64,000 nt of DNA from Ptiloglossa arizonensis (Eukaryota; Arthropoda; Insecta; Hymenoptera; Colletidae). How positions within the stretch are numbered: position 1 is the first letter of the stretch; each line of letters starts with the position of its first letter. Where the stretch lies: positions 11,892,001 through 11,956,000 of the forward strand of contig NC_135055.1 in assembly GCF_051014685.1 (NCBI RefSeq), given 5' to 3'. A program made the position numbers and the translations under genes. Shown here piece after piece: positions 12,363 through 25,554 of this stretch. The notes under the pieces are model-generated. The model worked only from the letters and a program-made list of their open reading frames with translations. It did no database searches and was not told where the DNA came from.

Positions 12363-14150
12363 CGCTTGTCTGTGACAAACCGGTAACTCAGTCGGCTCAC
12401 GGGGGTTGGACGTCGCGTAAAAACATTTTGCAACGTCGTGCTCGTAAAATTGGTCGCGGTGAAAATCGACGAACGTCAATAATGGCGAGAAGGCTAACAG
12501 CGACGTTACGAGTTGCAACGGGGTACGAAAGGGTCGTTGCTCGGGGAACAGAAACGCGTGTCCGAATTCCCACGTGACGACGTCGCAGAATCTTCGCACA
12601 AGGGGGGGTTCTATGCGCCCCTACGTCGTCGCAACGTCACACTTTCCATTCGTACGAACGCAAAACACATATTTGCTCGGTTCGCAGCCATAAGTGGACC
12701 GGCCAGATAAAACGGATTCTTGAAATTTTCTGCAAATAACCACCCCGCGCACGTGAAACGATACATCCTATTTGCTTGTGTGCAGACCCTAATCCGTACA
12801 CAGACATGTTTTTCCTGCAATTAGGGCCAATTTCCAAGACTCGAGTAAACGTTTCTGCCGGTAAATGGAGATTATTATATCTGGAGCATACCTTCGACAA
12901 CATTTATTCGGACTCGTTGCTCGTTGTTGCTTAAGTTCTGTCACAGCTACGTTGAAAATTTTGTTTGGTTTTAGAATCGACCGGGGAGGGGGGTAATGAC
13001 AGAGAGGAGAGAATGTAACGCGTTGAATATCTCGAAACGTGTAATGTACCGATGTTTTATGAAAGATATTTGGAACACATCATCGGTGACTAATGGTCAT
13101 TCTCAAGTCAAGTGGTTTTCTCATTCTCGAGTCTCCTCAAGAAGAAACAATAAAATAAGAAATGACTATTAAAAAATGTACTGAATACATTTAAAACAAA
13201 ATGAAGTTCAAAGGCGATGCAATTACCTACCATTGGTAGAATGCAGTTACGTTGCACATAGAAAATTCTAATCAAAATTTAAAAAATGGTCATTTGACCT
13301 ACCACTGGTAGACTGTAATTACGTTGTACATAGAAAATTCTAATCAAAATTTAAAAAATGGTCATTTGACCTACCACTGTTGGTAATAGGTTCGGTGTTA
13401 AACACCGTGCTAAATATCGAACGTTCGCGGAGCATCGGTTCGTTATAAGTTAAAGGTAGGGTTCTTTCGTCGAAAGACTCGTTACGTAAATAGATACGGA
13501 GGAGGCGTCGTCGTCGACGTCGATCGACCAAAATCAAGGATAGATGATCGGAATAATCTTCGGGAGCTCATAACGAACGGGGATTAGACGCGTCTACCGA
13601 AATACTAATCCATTTGTTATACACCGAGCGGTAAAATCTATCCTGGCGAGCGGATCTAGGCTGATGTTATTTTAGGTGATATCTGAGAGTGGCTGGGCGC
13701 GCGAGGGAACGGAACAGCACGGGGAGGACTCGTCGCAGGTTGCGGGCCCGGCCTTAGTAAGAGGGCGGCGAGGACCCTCGAAGGTAATCTTGGCTCGTTC
13801 GCGGAGGGTTGCATTTTGATCCCCGGAGCTTCTGCCGCGGCACGATCTCCGCGTACCTTGCCTCCGCTCACGCATTTACTATAATTAGAACTCCCTAATT
13901 AACGAGCAAACGTCGCACGAGCCTTTCGTAATCTCGGGCTTGACCTTCCACCGTCGTTTAGAAACTCCTCTTTTTTCCCCCGTTTCACTTTTTAATCCGG
14001 TTTCCTTTCGCGCCCGGCGAAAAGGAAGAGGAGAGGGGAAAAAAAGAAAGAAAAAAAGAAAGAGAAAATCGTGCCGCTTCCGAGGCGTACAGGAAGCAAT
14101 ATCGCTACCGGTTTTTCTGCCCCCCGAGCTTCACGAAAATAGAACCCAGA
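12363..14150. other. No gene seen
   Basis: Several GC-rich islands (12380-12830, 13400-13900). No supported exon. Confidence 0.4.
13205..13390. repeat. Direct duplication, about 87 bp
   Basis: ACATAGAAAATTCTAATCAA and AATGGTCATTTGACCTACCA occur twice. Confidence 0.75.
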
Positions 14151-14690
14151 ACGATCGAAGCTGCCTTCGTTTACGTCCACGGACCGGAAAACGTTATTGT
14201 ACCTCGCCCGTTCGCGACGAGACGAAAAATAAGATATTCAAATTATCGATAGGGAGTAGAAGAAAATCAACGATGTTCGTAACGAATGTTTCGTGTAGTA
14301 AATAGTATTTATAATTTGTGGAAACTCTGAACGACCCGAAGGTCTGAGTTTGAGCAGATCCAACACCCAGAATAATAGAGGAAGTAGTTGTTAGAATTAT
14401 TGTTGATGAAATATCGATCGAAGCCGCCTTCGTTTATATCCACGAATAGAAAACTTTATTGTACCCTGTCCTTTCGTAACAAGAAGAAAGATAAGATATT
14501 AAAATTATTAATAGCGAATAGAACAAAATCAACGTGTAGTAAATAGTATTTAAAATTATTCTTGATAAAATATCGATCGGAATCGCGTTCTATTATATTC
14601 CTGAATAGAATTACCTCTCCGTAGCGAGAAAAAAATACTATATTGGAATTATCATCGAAGAAACTCCACGTACAATAAATCATTTTTACT
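14150..14690. repeat. Degenerate repeat, two to three units
   Basis: GATCGAAGC-CGCCTTCGTTTA, AAGATAAGATATT and GTGTAGTAAATAGTATTTA recur in order at about 270-base spacing, with a third weaker unit. Confidence 0.55.
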
Positions 14691-14803
14691 GTCTATGAAA
14701 ATTTCGAGCTACCCAATAGTCTATGTTTCTCCGTGCGTGTGATACAGCGCGTAGTTGTTACCGATATCGTTTACTTAAATACAAAACATCGGAAAGAAAA
14801 TTC

Positions 14804-14936
14804 TTAGGATTGTTCGGAAAGTCGTTTCGTTTTTTTTTGGTGAAAATGAAACACGATTTTTTCAGAGCGCGTAAACGCTTTATTAAATTATATATTGTCA
14901 ATTTTGGAAAACGAAATGACTCTCCGAACAAGCTGA
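14804..14936. mobile_element. MITE family 1, second copy
   Basis: Same internal sequence as the 47.5 kb copy (GAAACACGATTTTTTCAGAG and TTTTGGAAAACGAAATGACT) with degraded ends. Confidence 0.75.
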
Positions 14937-17900
14937 TATTTTAATTCGAAACAAGAAACCGAATTCGAGCCGCTTGAAAGATTAGAGAAACGATCGAACG
15001 ATCGCGGCGTATAAAAAAAGAAATCGAGAGGAAACGATGAGAACGACTCGTGAAAACGCGCGCGTAATATTTATTTGAATAACAGAGGAAGCGGAAGAGT
15101 CGCACGTTCTCACGGAATCCGCGATCGCACGACCGTGATTTCGCTCCCCCCGTTCTAATAGAAAAGACAATTGAAGCGGAAACCCCTCGGCTGGAACGAG
15201 CGGCGCCGAGTTGTTTTGAAATAACTTTAAAACGTTGAACAAACACTCCGGTGGCGTGGCAACATATTGAACAGAAATTAAAAAATAAGCTTCGTAAGCT
15301 ACCGCTCGTATAGATCTGACCTCCTAGAAAGCGGGTGGCTTCCTCTCTGTATTATGGGGGCTGAGGAACCATACCGACTCGAATAGAGGGTAAACTTTCA
15401 GCTACGGACCTTCTACCGTTTGATTGAGCACGTGCCTTTCGAGCTCTTTTGTGTTTATTCGTACACAGCTTTGCGATTTTTACATTTTTTCGAATGCACG
15501 ACGAAAAAGAACAAAAAGAAAGAATCGATTGTCGTTACAACGAATTGAGTAACGACGTCGATCTTGGACGAGATGTTTATTCATTTAAGATATTTCGGGT
15601 ATTAAATCTCGAGTGATATTTGATTTGAACGCAAAAATAGTCAAGATATCTAATGTAGGGTGTCTCGTAATGAACAACGACAAGAATGACGATGAAAAAT
15701 AAGTCGTAATAGAATAAACTATTTTTGCGTTGAGTGTCGTTTTTGAAAAAATCATTAATATCAAAGATTTGTAATCTAAGATCGCGTTTCGGTGATTGAT
15801 CTCTTCTTTGTCGTATTCACGTGCAAAGCGGATAGAATCGATAGTAGAAACATAGTATTGCAAATAATAAATTATCATTTCCAAAAGTCGCTTGCAAATA
15901 TAATAGACGTATATATAACATCGTAAGCACGTCCCGTGCAGTTTCAAGGGCAATTATTTCGAATGAAAATATCGTAGGAGAAAATTGCACGATTCGATGT
16001 ATTTTTAAATATTAAACGCCTCCTTGCGAAAAATATTCGCCATTGTAATTCACAAGAATTCCACTTTCAATTTCATCAATCAAGTCGACTTTTCCGTAGA
16101 AATTCAGTGTACGCATATTTCTCCCGTGCTATTTTTCAACCGATAATAAATAAATAATGAAGAATATTTAAGAAACGTTATATAACCCGAGCGCGTAAAA
16201 TCGCAATTTAACGAACCCAAGGTAAAACTCTAGGCGTGGTATAATCGCGATGATGAAAATTATTAACGCCCGCGGTATCTATATTTACAATAATTTATCG
16301 ACCACTCGACGCGTTACTTTATTTCAGGAATGCTAAACGTCAGGAGAAATCACTGCTATCGTTCGTTTAATACGGCCTATTTCTGGCTGTCCTTTATAAC
16401 GTCGTTTGCGGCTTTGTCTTGACAGTACGTAGGTGAATAAAGTCGAGGGAGCAAAAATGGGACCGAAAGGAACGATAAAGCTCGACGGGTGGCGGCAGTG
16501 TGCACCGTGCTGATAAATATAACGTAACAAGTTCACTGGAATAACAACTTCATCCCGTAGGGATCAATGAGACTTTCCCGCGACTTTTACGCAGAATTTC
16601 CTTTCCAGTAAACGTATGCGGGCAGGAATCGAAAAGATGGTAAATCGATTATTGTTTCCGTTTACCCTTCTGTTCGTCGAACGCGTGAAAACTCGAAACG
16701 CGTTCCTTTTCACCGTATCTTCGACGATCAAAATAATAAACTCGATCCGTTGAACGAACGACTCTCGATGAATTTTCGCGACGATTTCTAAGATATTCGT
16801 TCATACGTGAATCACATTCGTACGTTACGGAAACGCGACGTGGACGAGAAAGCAATTTATTTCTTTCGTTGAAAAATAATTGCAACCGTTGCAACGGTTC
16901 GCAACACCGTGAATTTGCAACGACGTAGAAATCTTCCATTTCGTTAACAGTGTCCCGACGAAGACGGCCGTAAAAAGTAAATTAAATAAGAATTAAATAC
17001 AAATAAAACCGCTCAGCCAAGTAATTGGCTGGTTACCTCGCTCGTTACCCACGACGGTCTGAGATCTCTCTACCCTTATTCCCAGCACTTTCCGTGCACC
17101 CCAACTGGCAAAGAAAAAGTATCCACGTCGATAGACATTCGACGTGATGTAATTCACGGAAGAATTATTCGATTCGATGCCGCGATCGAGACTTATTTAA
17201 CAACGTAAACAACGCTACCCGAACGTATTCGTTTAACGCGTTCGTAAATCAAAATGCGATAATCTACCATTTTTTAACTAATTCGATATTTCCCCTTGAT
17301 GACAGAACTTCGTGCACTTGACTCGTGCAAATCATCTGGTCAACACTCTTACTGCGATATTTAAAACATTTGCACGTAATAAGATTATTAAATACTCACA
17401 GTGGATATTTTATAGAATTTTTCTTTTGGAGGGTGTAACGATATTTTCTACTCGTTATTAACGATGTGATAACGATGTTGGATTATTTTCCGGAGTAAGC
17501 TTCTTTCTTTTAGAATATTACAAAATTTTTAAAATTTAAAGATTAGTATTGTTTCTTCAACAATAATGTCCACTCTTCTATAGTAGAATTAGAAAGGGTA
17601 ACGAGTCTTAAGAGTAAAAATGTTAAAGCACATCTATACTAAAACTGACACTTTTCGAAATATTTAATTACCAAAGTATTATTATATTTTGTATCTGAGA
17701 ATCCAAAAGAGGTATTCAGGTCTCAAGTTATTTCGTTTCTCGAAATTCCAAATTCCTAGTGTTAAGAAATATATTTTCCAACCTTTTCATTTAACATTTC
17801 GATACGTCGTTTCTCGAATCACCTTCGAAAAGAAACAGTATAAAGTGACACAATCTACAAGATCTTACTTCGGATACTTCTTTCCGAGGATAACTCGAAA

Positions 17901-18112
17901 GTAAATTGCCACCAATAAAAAGAAGAACAGCAAACACCTAATACGAAAAACGTAAAATCCCTCGACAGGGTTAACACGAAATAAATTATAAAAAAAAACT
18001 CGAGAACTCTCAAGTCGTGACACAAAATGAACAAACTCGTTCGAGACTACCCTATGATATTTGTTCTAAACGCGGTCATCTTCTTGCACCCGAGTTAGGT
18101 CTAGGTAATCAA
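14937..18112. other. No gene seen
   Basis: Unique sequence, GC-richer at 14990-15460 and AT-rich after. No repeat larger than the MITEs was noticed. Confidence 0.45.
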
Positions 18113-18154
18113 TTGTTGAATAAGTTTTATCGAACGACAAAACTTATCGAACAA
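18113..18154. mobile_element. Short palindrome of MITE family 2 ends
   Basis: TTGTTGAATAAGTTTT and AAAACTTATCGAACAA are inverted copies with one mismatch, separated by 10 bases (ATCGAACGAC). Confidence 0.6.
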
Positions 18155-18160
18155 TCTAAT

Positions 18161-18294
18161 ATCAAGTTTCTCGAAAAGTCATTTCATTTTTTTTTTAATA
18201 AAAACGAAACACGATTTTTTCAGAGCGTACAAATATCTTATTAAATTACATATTCTCCATTTTGAAAAACAAAATGACTTTCCGAACAACCCAA
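18161..18294. mobile_element. MITE family 1, third copy
   Basis: Same family: CGAAAAGTCATTTC at the left and GACTTTCCGAACAACCCAA at the right, followed by TA. The left end is eroded and abuts a family 2 palindrome. Confidence 0.75.
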
Positions 18295-18476
18295 TATTTT
18301 TCGTTCGTACTCGAGCGTTTATGTAAAATGAAATGGCCGCGTATCGACATAGTTTAGAGTGACAATGATCAAATCGTTTATACTACACTCGTCTCGCATA
18401 CAGGGAGCTATTTTTCCAAATAGAAACCTTTCGAAATTGTTCGAAAATTCGAAACAACCCGAATCGACAACCCAGT

Positions 18477-18521
18477 GCTGTTCAACGAGTTTCATCGAAC
18501 GACAAAACTGCTCGAACAAGC
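18477..18521. mobile_element. Short palindrome of MITE family 2 ends
   Basis: CTGTTCAACGAGTTT and AAAACTGCTCGAACAAG form the same kind of paired ends around the identical centre CATCGAACGAC. Confidence 0.55.
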
Positions 18522-18719
18522 CAGTATTTAACCACCGGTAAATCGTAACACCGTTGGACAACATTCTCGCGCAGCGACAACGAAACAATAATCTCGCGAG
18601 CGAACCGGTCCCGTTGGGTCTCTGTTCCCTTCAATTCACCTTCCAATGTCGTTAAAAAGATAAGGGCGCCAGTGAAAAAGGGTGAGCTGGCACGAGCCGA
18701 GGAGGAGTTTTCGTGACGA

Positions 18720-19010
18720 GGCGGTCGCCGCGGCAATCATGGCCGGATTAGGCGTATGTATAAGGATCGAGGTGCCTACCGAAAGAGGGTGCCAGAGGGG
18801 TTGAGCAGGTCAAACGGGGGCAAGATAGACGTCTGTACGGGGTGAAACATAAATGATATTCCATGAGGAGCATATGCGTACGGAGATGGCTCCACCTCTG
18901 CGACGTTATGCGGCGAGGGTGGCTGCCACCCCCCTGGCAGCAGGGTGCTGGTTTATTACAAACAAGGATTACCCTGGGTAATGGGACATTCTGTCCCTTC
19001 GGTTGCTCGA
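18720..19010. promoter_or_regulatory. Candidate regulatory island
   Basis: GC-richer block with GGATTA words (K50 homeodomain type) at about 18746 and 18964 and the inverted GGGTGGCTGCCACCC. No coding support. Confidence 0.25.
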
Positions 19011-20902
19011 ACAGTGAGAACGTCCTGTGCACTGACTCACGCTCTTCGTGGACCGTTGTCCGAAAGGGCAAAACCGAAACTCGAAACGGGAGATCCTCGC
19101 CAAGATTCCAGAGGGACTGCATCACGATATCGCGATATCTACCGAACAAATTTGTCAACACGATCGACGCAGATACGAACGGTTTCGAAGGGAGCCGAGC
19201 GTAGATGGGACGGTTAACTTGTTTGCGCGGGCCGATAGACGCGAACTTTTTAATGTGCCGCCAAACGATTGCTACTCTCCCTCGTTTGCCGGAGCAATTT
19301 TGTAAAACTTATTTAGGATATTACCAGGACCCCGACGAATGAAAGTCCGTTCCCCCGTCGTCGTTCTTACGCGTCTCTTCGAGCTCACTTTACAACTTCG
19401 TGAGAGTCAACCGTTCTTCTACACCTTTTCGAGATTATGTTACGCTTTACCGGGTTGGGCTCGTTCTTGTACACGTTTTACGATTACGCGTACACCTCCG
19501 TGCGGTGACGACCATTTTTTTTTTTTATAACGTTTTAGGTCGCGTTACATCTTTGTACGGTGTTGTCCGGTTTAACACGCTCTCTTAACAATTTCTTTCG
19601 CCGTGTATTCCTCGCAGTTGTGATCGTAGACGAACAAAAGGGAAAGAACAATTGTCGTTCGGGACAACGAGTTTGTTTTTACAACAAGAAAAATCTCTTT
19701 TTGATACACGAAAAGGGAAATTTCATTTGTTGTTCTAGATTCGGAAAATTGTGATTACTCGATTCGAAGAATTAGAACAATTGGTTTTCTATTTTTTTCT
19801 AGTTTTTAATTTTTTAATAAGTAGGAAAAGAACGTAAAAATAGAATTTATTCGTAGTTAGAATTCACACGTATACACGTGTCATTTATCTATATTTCAAA
19901 ATGTACCAAATAGAATTTTTAAAAAATTAAAATTTACATATCTATCTAAGAAAGATTGCGTATCTGTCTATAAAGAAATTTTACAAAAAATCGAAAATAC
20001 AAAATTGTGCAAACCGTATGGAAAATTGTTTAAAATGGTTCGATAACGAAAATGTTAAGGAGTTGTTCGTTACTTTAAGTTTATATTACGCATTCTTCCA
20101 CATTTTTAAAAGTTAGGTTGGACAGCATATGTAAGCTCAGAAAGCTGTAACATAATCTTGAAAAGTTTTCTAACAAACTTAGAAAGTTGTTAAATAATGT
20201 ATAATGACAATGAGAAAATTCGTTACCGACCATAACACACGACCTCTTCGCGTTATTCGTTTTGAGCTTTGTGTTTCTTTCCATAGCCTTATTATTGCTA
20301 TTATTATTCTATTTCGCTGTCTTATTATTATTTCGTATTCGAAAACTACTATTGTATACGAGATTGAGTTAATAACTGCACGATTTGTATTTTGCATTCA
20401 CATAGAGATATCGAACGTACAATGTTTCATTTATCGAATGATTTCTACAAACTATGTTTCCTAACGAGTGAAATTTATCGTTAAATGTGCGAAAAGATGA
20501 GTAAATACAAAATTCGAGTATTTCGAGATAAATACTAAGCAGGTTTGCGCGAAGTGTTCGAGTGTCTGTCCGATTCTTGTAAAATTACAATTACAACTTA
20601 CACGATGTTCTATCTACTCGTTGCTTACAAATATCGGTATATAATATGGACAAATATAATTACCCCTAAAACCGTTACAGAAATATCGATTAAGACACGA
20701 TGAACGAGAGCGACATGTTAATTAATCGCGAGTGTGGAGATTTATCGATTACATTGCTCGAGAATGAAATGTATTCGTAAACAGATAGAAGCGACGGGTG
20801 CCTATGATAATTATAAAATCGTCGATTTAATTTCCTCAAATACGATTGTTAGCTTAGCTTCGGCCGCGGAGTTTTCATTTCAAACATCGTACAAATCCGT
20901 GT
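19011..20902. other. No gene seen
   Basis: GC-rich to 19500, then AT-rich. The part below 20902 is downstream of the CFAP276-like stop and may include its 3' UTR. Confidence 0.4.
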
Positions 20903-21106
20903 TTAAATACTGTAAAAAGTTCCGTCGATTTTGCGACTGTATCCGGGATTAGATTGAACCGAGTGTGGACCAGTGATATTTAATTTCACGTTACTCGGAT
21001 GAATTCTCCTCTCTGGCACTGGGCCACGATAACAGAGCTCTCTACAGAGTAGCAATGACACCGGATCATCGTCGACATCTTTCAACAATGTTGACCTCTT
21101 GTAAAC
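20903..21106 (-). CDS. CFAP276: CFAP276-like exon 3
   Basis: Acceptor TTAATCAAG, 67 codons and stop. Ends with the conserved-looking GYSRKIDGTFYSI tail. Confidence 0.68.
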   Translation of the reverse strand, partial: VYKRSTLLKDVDDDPVSLLLCRELCYRGPVPERRIHPSNVKLNITGPHSVQSNPGYSRKIDGTFYSI

Positions 21107-22397
21107 CTTGATTAATCGAAGAAACATATTACTTAAGTGTGTTCGGAGAAAATTATAATCGAAGAGTCCGCGTGCCACGTCGTCGTACGAGAACGAAACG
21201 TGTACGTAAAACTCGATGGCGCACGCAGCACGAATTATCGTAGATTACGATTTACTTTACCGCGATCTCGTTTTTCAGAACACGCCAAGTCTTCTGGCCC
21301 AATGTTTCCGGTTGCATGGCGACGTACACTTTCGGCACCAGTGTGTCTTTACTGTGAACGTATACGGTCGTCAACGCCAAATCAAGAGCATCCTTCGGTA
21401 CCTGAAAATCATGAAATAACGTTAATCGAAAATTATATTACACAATGGAAGAATTTATATTCTTTCGACCTTATTCAAACGAACTAGATACAACTGCGAA
21501 GACCAAGTTATCTCCAATAATATATTTAATGTATTTAATGTACTTAATAAATTTAATATATTTAATATATTTACCGAATATAATTTTCTATCGTTCACAA
21601 ACATTAATCGAGGTTAGGTTTTGTATCGATATTAAATTTCGTAATAGCATTTTTAGCTGCACGTATATATTTTACTTCCACGTACGTCTAAGAAAGATGT
21701 TTAATAATAATAATAATAATAGAGTAAAATTATATAAATAATTATAGAATTGAGTTAAATTGGCCCGCAACGGTACCGTAAAAGAATCTGATCGCGATCA
21801 GGCGAGTGACCTTGAACGACCAATTTAATTTACGCGCACAGTAGCCAAAGCGTGTGAGTAAATCATAGAAAAGAAACAAACCCATATATGAGCATAATCT
21901 ATGATTCAGAATAGAATTAACGCGGTAAACTAACATCGGTTAGAAATTGAAAATCAACGAACCAATTTTCCTTTCTATTTCTTCGTTAATTAAACAATAA
22001 ATTTGTATTTGTAGTTTAGGATCGGAGTTAAAATTGTTGGCAAAACGTTAAATCGATATTTTGAGAAACGAACTACGTTTTTACACCGTTCGATAGTCTT
22101 CCAATTCGAACAACTAAATACAAGAGAAGATGTTTCGGATAAAACAATATTTAAACGTCGACAAGAAATGTAGGTTAACGCACGATGTATTACCTCGAAT
22201 CTCATAAGTCTAGCGTCTTTCCGTATACTATTCAGAGTATGATGAGCAAAGAGGCGTTCGTGAGATTTTAAGTTGGCGCTCCAACGTTTATCCTTCGGCG
22301 AAACTTTACTACCCAGTACAGGTCGTCGTATCCACGTTCCTTCGCGCACTACATCCGGCACGGGATAAGGATTTCGTATATAAGTCACTTCCTCCAT
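20903..22397 (-). CDS. CFAP276: CFAP276 (C1orf194)-like axonemal protein, three exons
   Basis: Exons 22397-22194, 21401-21261 and 21106-20903 join in phase 0 to a 182-residue protein ending at a stop. The motif HHTLNSIRKDA, then FEVPKDALDLAL with TTVY, and the C-terminal GYSRKIDGTFYS match the pattern I remember for CFAP276 (C1orf194), about 170 residues in vertebrates. That protein lies inside doublet microtubules of cilia and flagella, so in an insect it would act in sperm tails and sensory cilia. The start ATG has A at -3 and G at +4. An in-frame TAG lies 13 codons upstream, but CTTTAG there could also be an acceptor, so an extra 5' exon is possible. The exon 3 acceptor has a weak pyrimidine tract. 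Identity rests on memory of the family. Confidence 0.72.
21261..21401 (-). CDS. CFAP276: CFAP276-like exon 2
   Basis: Acceptor GATTTTCAG, donor GCG|GTAAAG, 47 codons, phase 0 at both ends. Contains VPKDALDLAL and VAMQPETLG. Confidence 0.72.
22194..22397 (-). CDS. CFAP276: CFAP276-like exon 1
   Basis: 68 codons from ATG to GAG, donor GAG|GTAATA. Rich in charged and proline residues (RNPYPVPDVV, SPKDKRW). Confidence 0.7.
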
Positions 22398-23589
22398 TCT
22401 AACACGATCCGCGACCGTGGACGCTTGCGATTTCGTCTAAAGATGTATCGTATCTGAATAAGAAATTTTTATTTAGAACCTCACATAATGATAACGCACG
22501 CACAACGAAATGTATCGAGCGAATTGTTTCACGCACGAGTAACGTGAACCACGCTCGAGATTTTCAGCTCGATCGATTCGAGGAAATGACAATTACCAGA
22601 ATAGAAAAATTCAATAGAAAGATCGTACCGTATCGTAACTTATAAAATATAATTACAAAAGTAAATATCGTTTTTCTACATATTTTCTACAGAGTTCTCT
22701 ACGATCCAAGGTTCTTCTCCGATCAATTCACAGCTTTATTCTTACATATTTTTATACTTTCCCAATGGTACAAATATACAACGAATTACGAAAATATTCG
22801 GACAGAGAAATGTGTTCGAATTCAACGTTTTATAATTTTATTATTTACCCGTGAAATCGGTTTGTCCCTCCTACTTTCGACCAAATGCTTAACTTACTCA
22901 TAAATGCTACATTACGATTAACCATCGCGTGATAAATATAATCACACCTATTAAACGAATGTATTCGTTTACATTAATCATTCTTACAGCCTTCTAAGTT
23001 CGTGTTCCCAATTCCAAAACACCGAAACATCGATAAAAATTCCCAACGGTATTTAGGAGCCACTCTGTTCACCAAGATCGTTCGAATGGCTGGATTCAAG
23101 GATTAACATCCGGCCTCGCTTCCCTTTTTCGGCAGATTAAGACGCGACTGGTCGTCGAGCAGGGATCAGCCACACTCGAAACATTTACTTCGAGGAATCT
23201 CGATTTCGATCCGCGCCCATTCATAAACGGACGCCTTTTAAATCATGCAGGCGGTCTGCATCCCGTCATTCTCCGCGGGGTGTCCACTTATCGAGCCCGT
23301 TTCATTCCCTCCTTTCGTTCATTCTCGCCTTTACAGTCGCTCAGGCTACTTTCCAAGGGCGTCTCGTAAGACTCCCCAAAGTCGCTTACAAGCGCTTTCA
23401 CGTTCAGCTACCGTGAAAGGGCTTATTGTAAAATTTAACCGGAGACTTTCCCCGAATGCCGCCATTCATACACCGCTGACTTTCCGTCTTCGTTTACATT
23501 CAAGTAGTCAGCTGTTTGCACCGTGCTCGATACGGTGATTAAGTTCTTCTTTCCGCTTGTTACGTCTCGCGAAATACGAGCTGTTTCCT
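22398..23589. other. Upstream of the CFAP276-like gene, no further exon confirmed
   Basis: Probably promoter or 5' UTR of the minus-strand gene. A GC-richer part at 23040-23540 has open frames on both strands without clear coding character. Confidence 0.4.
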
Positions 23590-23960
23590 CTGTAACGCGT
23601 TCACTGCTAACGAGAGAACATCGATACCGATCTTCATCGATTTTAGTGAAACTTTGCAAGCTTTCAGGTTCAAGTGTACAACAATCGTATGGGGAATTAT
23701 AGCTAGGGATGATCAAACCAGTTCATCGTTAACAAGAGGAATATCGATACCGATCTCCATCGATTTTAGTGAAACTTTGCAAGCTTTCAGGTTCAAGTGT
23801 ACAACATCGTATGGGGAATTATAGCTAGGGATGATCAAACCAGTTCATCGTTAACAAGAGGAATATACCGATCTCCATCGATTTTAGTAAAATTTTGCAA
23901 ACTTTCAGGTCCACGTGTAGAACAATTGTACGTGGAATTATAATTGTAGATTATCAGTCA
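23590..23960. repeat. Tandem repeat, about 125 bp, three units
   Basis: CATCGATTTTAGTGAAACTT then TGCAAGCTTTCAGGTTCA recurs three times. Confidence 0.8.
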
Positions 23961-24439
23961 GTTATAAAAGAAAAAGTGTGACGTTTGGAAAGACTGCCAT
24001 TAAATGGATATACTTAACTAGTAGAGGTTCTCAACCGACGATAATGATGTCGTAGTGTAATGTACATGTATATTTCTATTGTTTTTAAGATCAATTTTGT
24101 TTAAATTCCTACGTTTCCTACAGGCGCAACGAGTAAGTTACAAAAAATCTTAAAAAGTGACAAACTTGCACAGTTTGTGCACTCGTAAATGTACATTTAT
24201 AAAGAAAGAAAAATACCGAGTCGATTGGCGTCTTGAAGCATTTCGCCTGAAAAGAATATACATGACCTTGAAAACTCTGAGAAAACGTCGTCGCAGCTTA
24301 TTCTCTAGTTCGAACCACCCACGAAGCACTCGAACGTATCGTCGCGACTAGAAACTTGAGTAATCTTGGGCGAGATCAACTATATTCATGATTGTTTTGA
24401 AAGACTGTCACTGGCAAGGTGTTGGTAGGTGAACACCTG

Positions 24440-24680
24440 AAATCAAGAAGAATCGAAGGGAGGATGCATTGCAGACTGAGTTATACCCTGTTCCCCGCAT
24501 TTAACATGTTTTGCTCAGGAGGTGGTCGGCCATGGCCAACGTCGACGTCCAATATTAAACCCGCAGTAATTTATGTTAGCACGAGCGTGCATAATGCTGT
24601 TTGTATAAAGCGGTACCGCCACGTGTCGGCTCGTGCCAGCACTGGGTATCACTCCTGCCTCCCTTAATTCTTCCTGCTAG
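24440..24680. promoter_or_regulatory. Candidate regulatory island dense in short palindromes
   Basis: GC-richer block in AT-rich surroundings with CGGCCATGGCCA, GCACGAGCGTGC, GCGGTACCGC and CCACGTG close together. No reading frame supports coding. Proposed only as a conserved noncoding candidate. Confidence 0.3.
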
Positions 24681-24957
24681 TCGGTTCACAGGCGTCATAC
24701 ACGATCGTGCATAGATAGGTTACTACGATTTTAAACGCACGACAGTGTGCGAAAAAACACGCTGCATCCCTTTATAGTTATAACGTGTACGCGTGATACG
24801 AATCCCGTTCAAAATATACGATCTCGTCGATCTTTCTCCAATCACACGATATTGAATGAAACGTGGATCGTTAGGTCGGTCCTTAATTACGATAAGTTTA
24901 TCGGAATACTTTGTAGATCGAATATTCGCGCTAATTTTTCTTGCAATTGAAATTATT

Positions 24958-25170
24958 CTAGTCGTTCGATAAGTTTTGTCGGTTGTTTCATTGTAAAAAA
25001 TTACTGACACTTCGACTTTGAGCAACTGTATATATAGGAATGAATAGACGGATTTACATGAAACTTTGCACGTGTAAAATCGAACAGTAGTATCATATTT
25101 GGAAAAATAAAACGACGAAGCTAATAGCTCAATTTCTCATCGAACGACTAAACTTATTGAGTTACTTGTT
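24958..25170. mobile_element. MITE family 2, copy 2
   Basis: Left end GTCGTTCGATAAGTTTTGTC, internal ACTTCGACTTTGAGCAACTG, right end ACTAAACTTATTGAGTTACT. Aligns along its length with the copy at 5.4 kb. Confidence 0.7.
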
Positions 25171-25554
25171 ATTTCGCACGATTCTGTGAAATTAAACAAT
25201 TCTGCTTTACGATTATCCCTTGTAGCAGAGAATCTTTAAAATGTATCTTCGAAATCGAAATAAGCAAAACATTGATAATTTTATTTAAACAAAATTTACT
25301 TTTATATGTTCCTGAAAATAATCAACAATAAGTCTCGACGATTATTCAAAGGCAATTCCACGATACGACGCAACAACATAATATGAAAAAAGTCTACCAA
25401 AAACTATTTTCCTTTTGTTTCTTTCTTAAAGAATATCTCCATATTGTGCTACATTGTAAAAGAATATTATCACTGTTCGATTTATCCACAAAGTAATCGA
25501 TACGAGTAGAAAGTAGTGTAAACCGAATAAAACTTATCGAGTAACTAATTTACT

